Below, one piece after another: positions 41,905 to 42,919 of a DNA stretch of 42,919 nucleotides. A program made the position numbers and the translations under genes. Under the pieces are notes generated by a model. The model ran no database searches, was not told the origin of the DNA, and was given only the letters and a program-made list of their open reading frames with translations. Within the stretch, counting starts at the first letter, position 1. Each line of letters opens with the position of its first letter. The DNA is from Akkermansiaceae bacterium UBA2381 (GTDB taxonomy: Bacteria; Verrucomicrobiota; Verrucomicrobiia; Verrucomicrobiales; DEV007), in contig DDSV01000060.1 of assembly GCA_002344215.1 (NCBI GenBank), forward strand, positions 1-42,919. The letters run 5' to 3'.

Positions 41905-42849
41905 TTGAGCAATGAATTCCAACTCCACATCGACTTCCGCACCGGAAAACCCACGGCCATCATCGACGCCGGAGTCTCCCCTTGCATACGAGCCGCTTGC
42001 CATGCCCTTAACCTCGGACGAAAGGGCGGCATCGAGGCTGCTCTTGGAGGAACTCCACCCCGGCGAACGGTTTCAATTGATGTTTGGACTGATCAATTCA
42101 CCGGACGACTCGCTGATCAGAAGATCCCTCTGATCGACCTTGACGCCCTAGGGTTCCGTCACGAGGACGGATTTCTCACCAGTGCGTTTCTTCGGCCACT
42201 ACCCTCTGGCGCTGAGGCGAGTCCTTTCCTCGATACGGAAAACGGAGTCGTCTACAAGCTCTTCGATCTACGTCCTGGCGGAACGATGGGGAAGAAGCTA
42301 CGCTTTCAGTCCCGTTTTCAGGGGTTTGAAATCGAGAGCGCCGACGCCCGCTGGAGCGACATGCTCGACAAGTTCATCGTCCTCAATCGCGGGGGCGGGC
42401 ATCCGACGGAGCTGGCCGGCATTTCCTCCGATGGCTGCTACCTCGTCGCCAAACAACCGCAGGCCTATCCGTTTGAGGATTTTCGCGCCGACCTCGCCTC
42501 CGCCGAGGCGGCCATGTGCGGGATTGTTCCCGTCGGAGGTGGACTGCGGCAGCACCTGTTTGTTACCACGATTGATGGCGTCCCCTGGCTGGTCAGCGAC
42601 CTTCACGAGCGCAATATTATGCGCGATGAAAACCGAAACCCGACCATCATCGACGCCCTCGTCGGCGAAATCACGCTGACGGCTCGTCGAGAGTTGGACT
42701 GGGTCGATGCCGCCTGTGGGGAGGCACAGCGGTTTCGAGAGACTGGGGCGAGGCCGCCACGGTGGGATGAGGCGGTGGAGGATGGGGCGGATCTAGATTC
42801 TAGGGCTGACGCTCGGGGCGGCGCGAAGCGCGAGAGTGCGCGTATCTGA
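41905..42849 (+). CDS. Kinase-like (polyvalent-protein kinase type) ORF, probably frameshifted near the 5' end
   Basis: The part from about 42130 to 42750 is convincing. It reads GVVYKLFDLRPGGTMGKKL (glycine/lysine nucleotide-site-like), DGCYLVAKQPQAYPFEDF, and then SDLHERNIMRDENRNPTIID. The last resembles the kinase catalytic loop (Asp-x-His-x5-Asn, then Ile-Ile-Asp). This fits the putative polyvalent protein kinase domain known from phage and mobile-element proteins. The 5' part is doubtful. The frame starts with TTG at 41905. An ATG at 41912 in another frame gives a more protein-like N-terminus (then LTSDERAASRLLLEELHPGE and RFQLMFGLINSPDDSLI) that ends at 42133, where a one-base change would join it to the kinase part. 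The C-terminal 40 residues look like read-through. It may be a broken gene. Confidence 0.5.
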   Translation: MSNEFQLHIDFRTGKPTAIIDAGVSPCIRAACHALNLGRKGGIEAALGGTPPRRTVSIDVWTDQFTGRLADQKIPLIDLDALGFRHEDGFLTSAFLRPLPSGAEASPFLDTENGVVYKLFDLRPGGTMGKKLRFQSRFQGFEIESADARWSDMLDKFIVLNRGGGHPTELAGISSDGCYLVAKQPQAYPFEDFRADLASAEAAMCGIVPVGGGLRQHLFVTTIDGVPWLVSDLHERNIMRDENRNPTIIDALVGEITLTARRELDWVDAACGEAQRFRETGARPPRWDEAVEDGADLDSRADARGGAKRESARI

Positions 42850-42919
42850 CCGCAGGAAATCGCCATCCCTCCCTTTTTTTACGGACCCTGTTGGATGGCG
42901 GGGGCAACTGTAGCTTGCA

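Overview
The window reads as a chromosome segment of a Verrucomicrobiota bacterium, probably of the Verrucomicrobiales. It is GC-rich, with C or G preferred at third codon positions. It carries a canonical PEP-CTERM protein built of autotransporter-associated beta-strand repeats, an exosortase, a prepilin-like secreted protein, several Tat or Sec exported hydrolases, and small palindromic repeats between genes. This placement rests on gene content, not on a marker gene. No rRNA, CRISPR array, transposase or integrase gene was seen.

Layout. Positions 1-3349 hold the glutamate synthase genes gltB (its 5' part lies outside the window) and gltD. Positions 3350-5378 are an accessory insert with lower third-position GC. 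Here an AlbA_2 (Schlafen-type) gene sits in what looks like an integron gene cassette with a folded attC site, followed by a membrane-anchored protein of unknown role. Positions 5475-8564 hold an RlmI-type rRNA methyltransferase and a secreted clan GH-A-like glycosidase. Positions 8616-8712 are a long composite palindrome. On the minus strand follow a response regulator, a histidine kinase and a pseudopilin (8758-11545), then a plus-strand tRNA-Lys(CTT).

Positions 11904-16637 are minus-strand genes: a DUF2007-like protein with a zinc ribbon, an exported pyruvyltransferase-like protein behind a promoter with a LacI-type palindrome in its spacer, a secreted metallopeptidase-like protein fused to a von Hippel-Lindau beta domain, and two transglutaminase-like proteases. 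The giant PEP-CTERM repeat protein occupies 16882-21282. Next come a GAF-GGDEF protein, a DedA membrane protein, an SGNH hydrolase, a Tat-exported beta-propeller-like protein, a ferritin-like diiron protein, a GH25-like protein, a fatty acid desaturase, a LolA-like protein, a CPBP protease and a TerB-like protein.

Positions 31991-34285 hold an exosortase and its probable dedicated substrate, which carries a variant VPAAPAP sorting signal. A related hairpin lies at each end of this pair. Positions 34548-42849 hold a polytopic membrane protein, an SH3-like protein, a protein of unknown family with decayed pieces of itself on both sides, a Cu/Zn superoxide dismutase without its usual disulfide cysteines, Ohr with an MBL-fold gene remnant behind it, and a kinase-like ORF with a probable frameshift.

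The main themes are envelope and extracellular biology (sorting, proteolysis, glycan hydrolysis), oxidative defence (SodC, Ohr, diiron protein) and scattered repeats. The two observations most worth following are the VHL beta domain, whose hydroxyproline-pocket positions are kept without a gap, and the integron cassette at 3550-4663.
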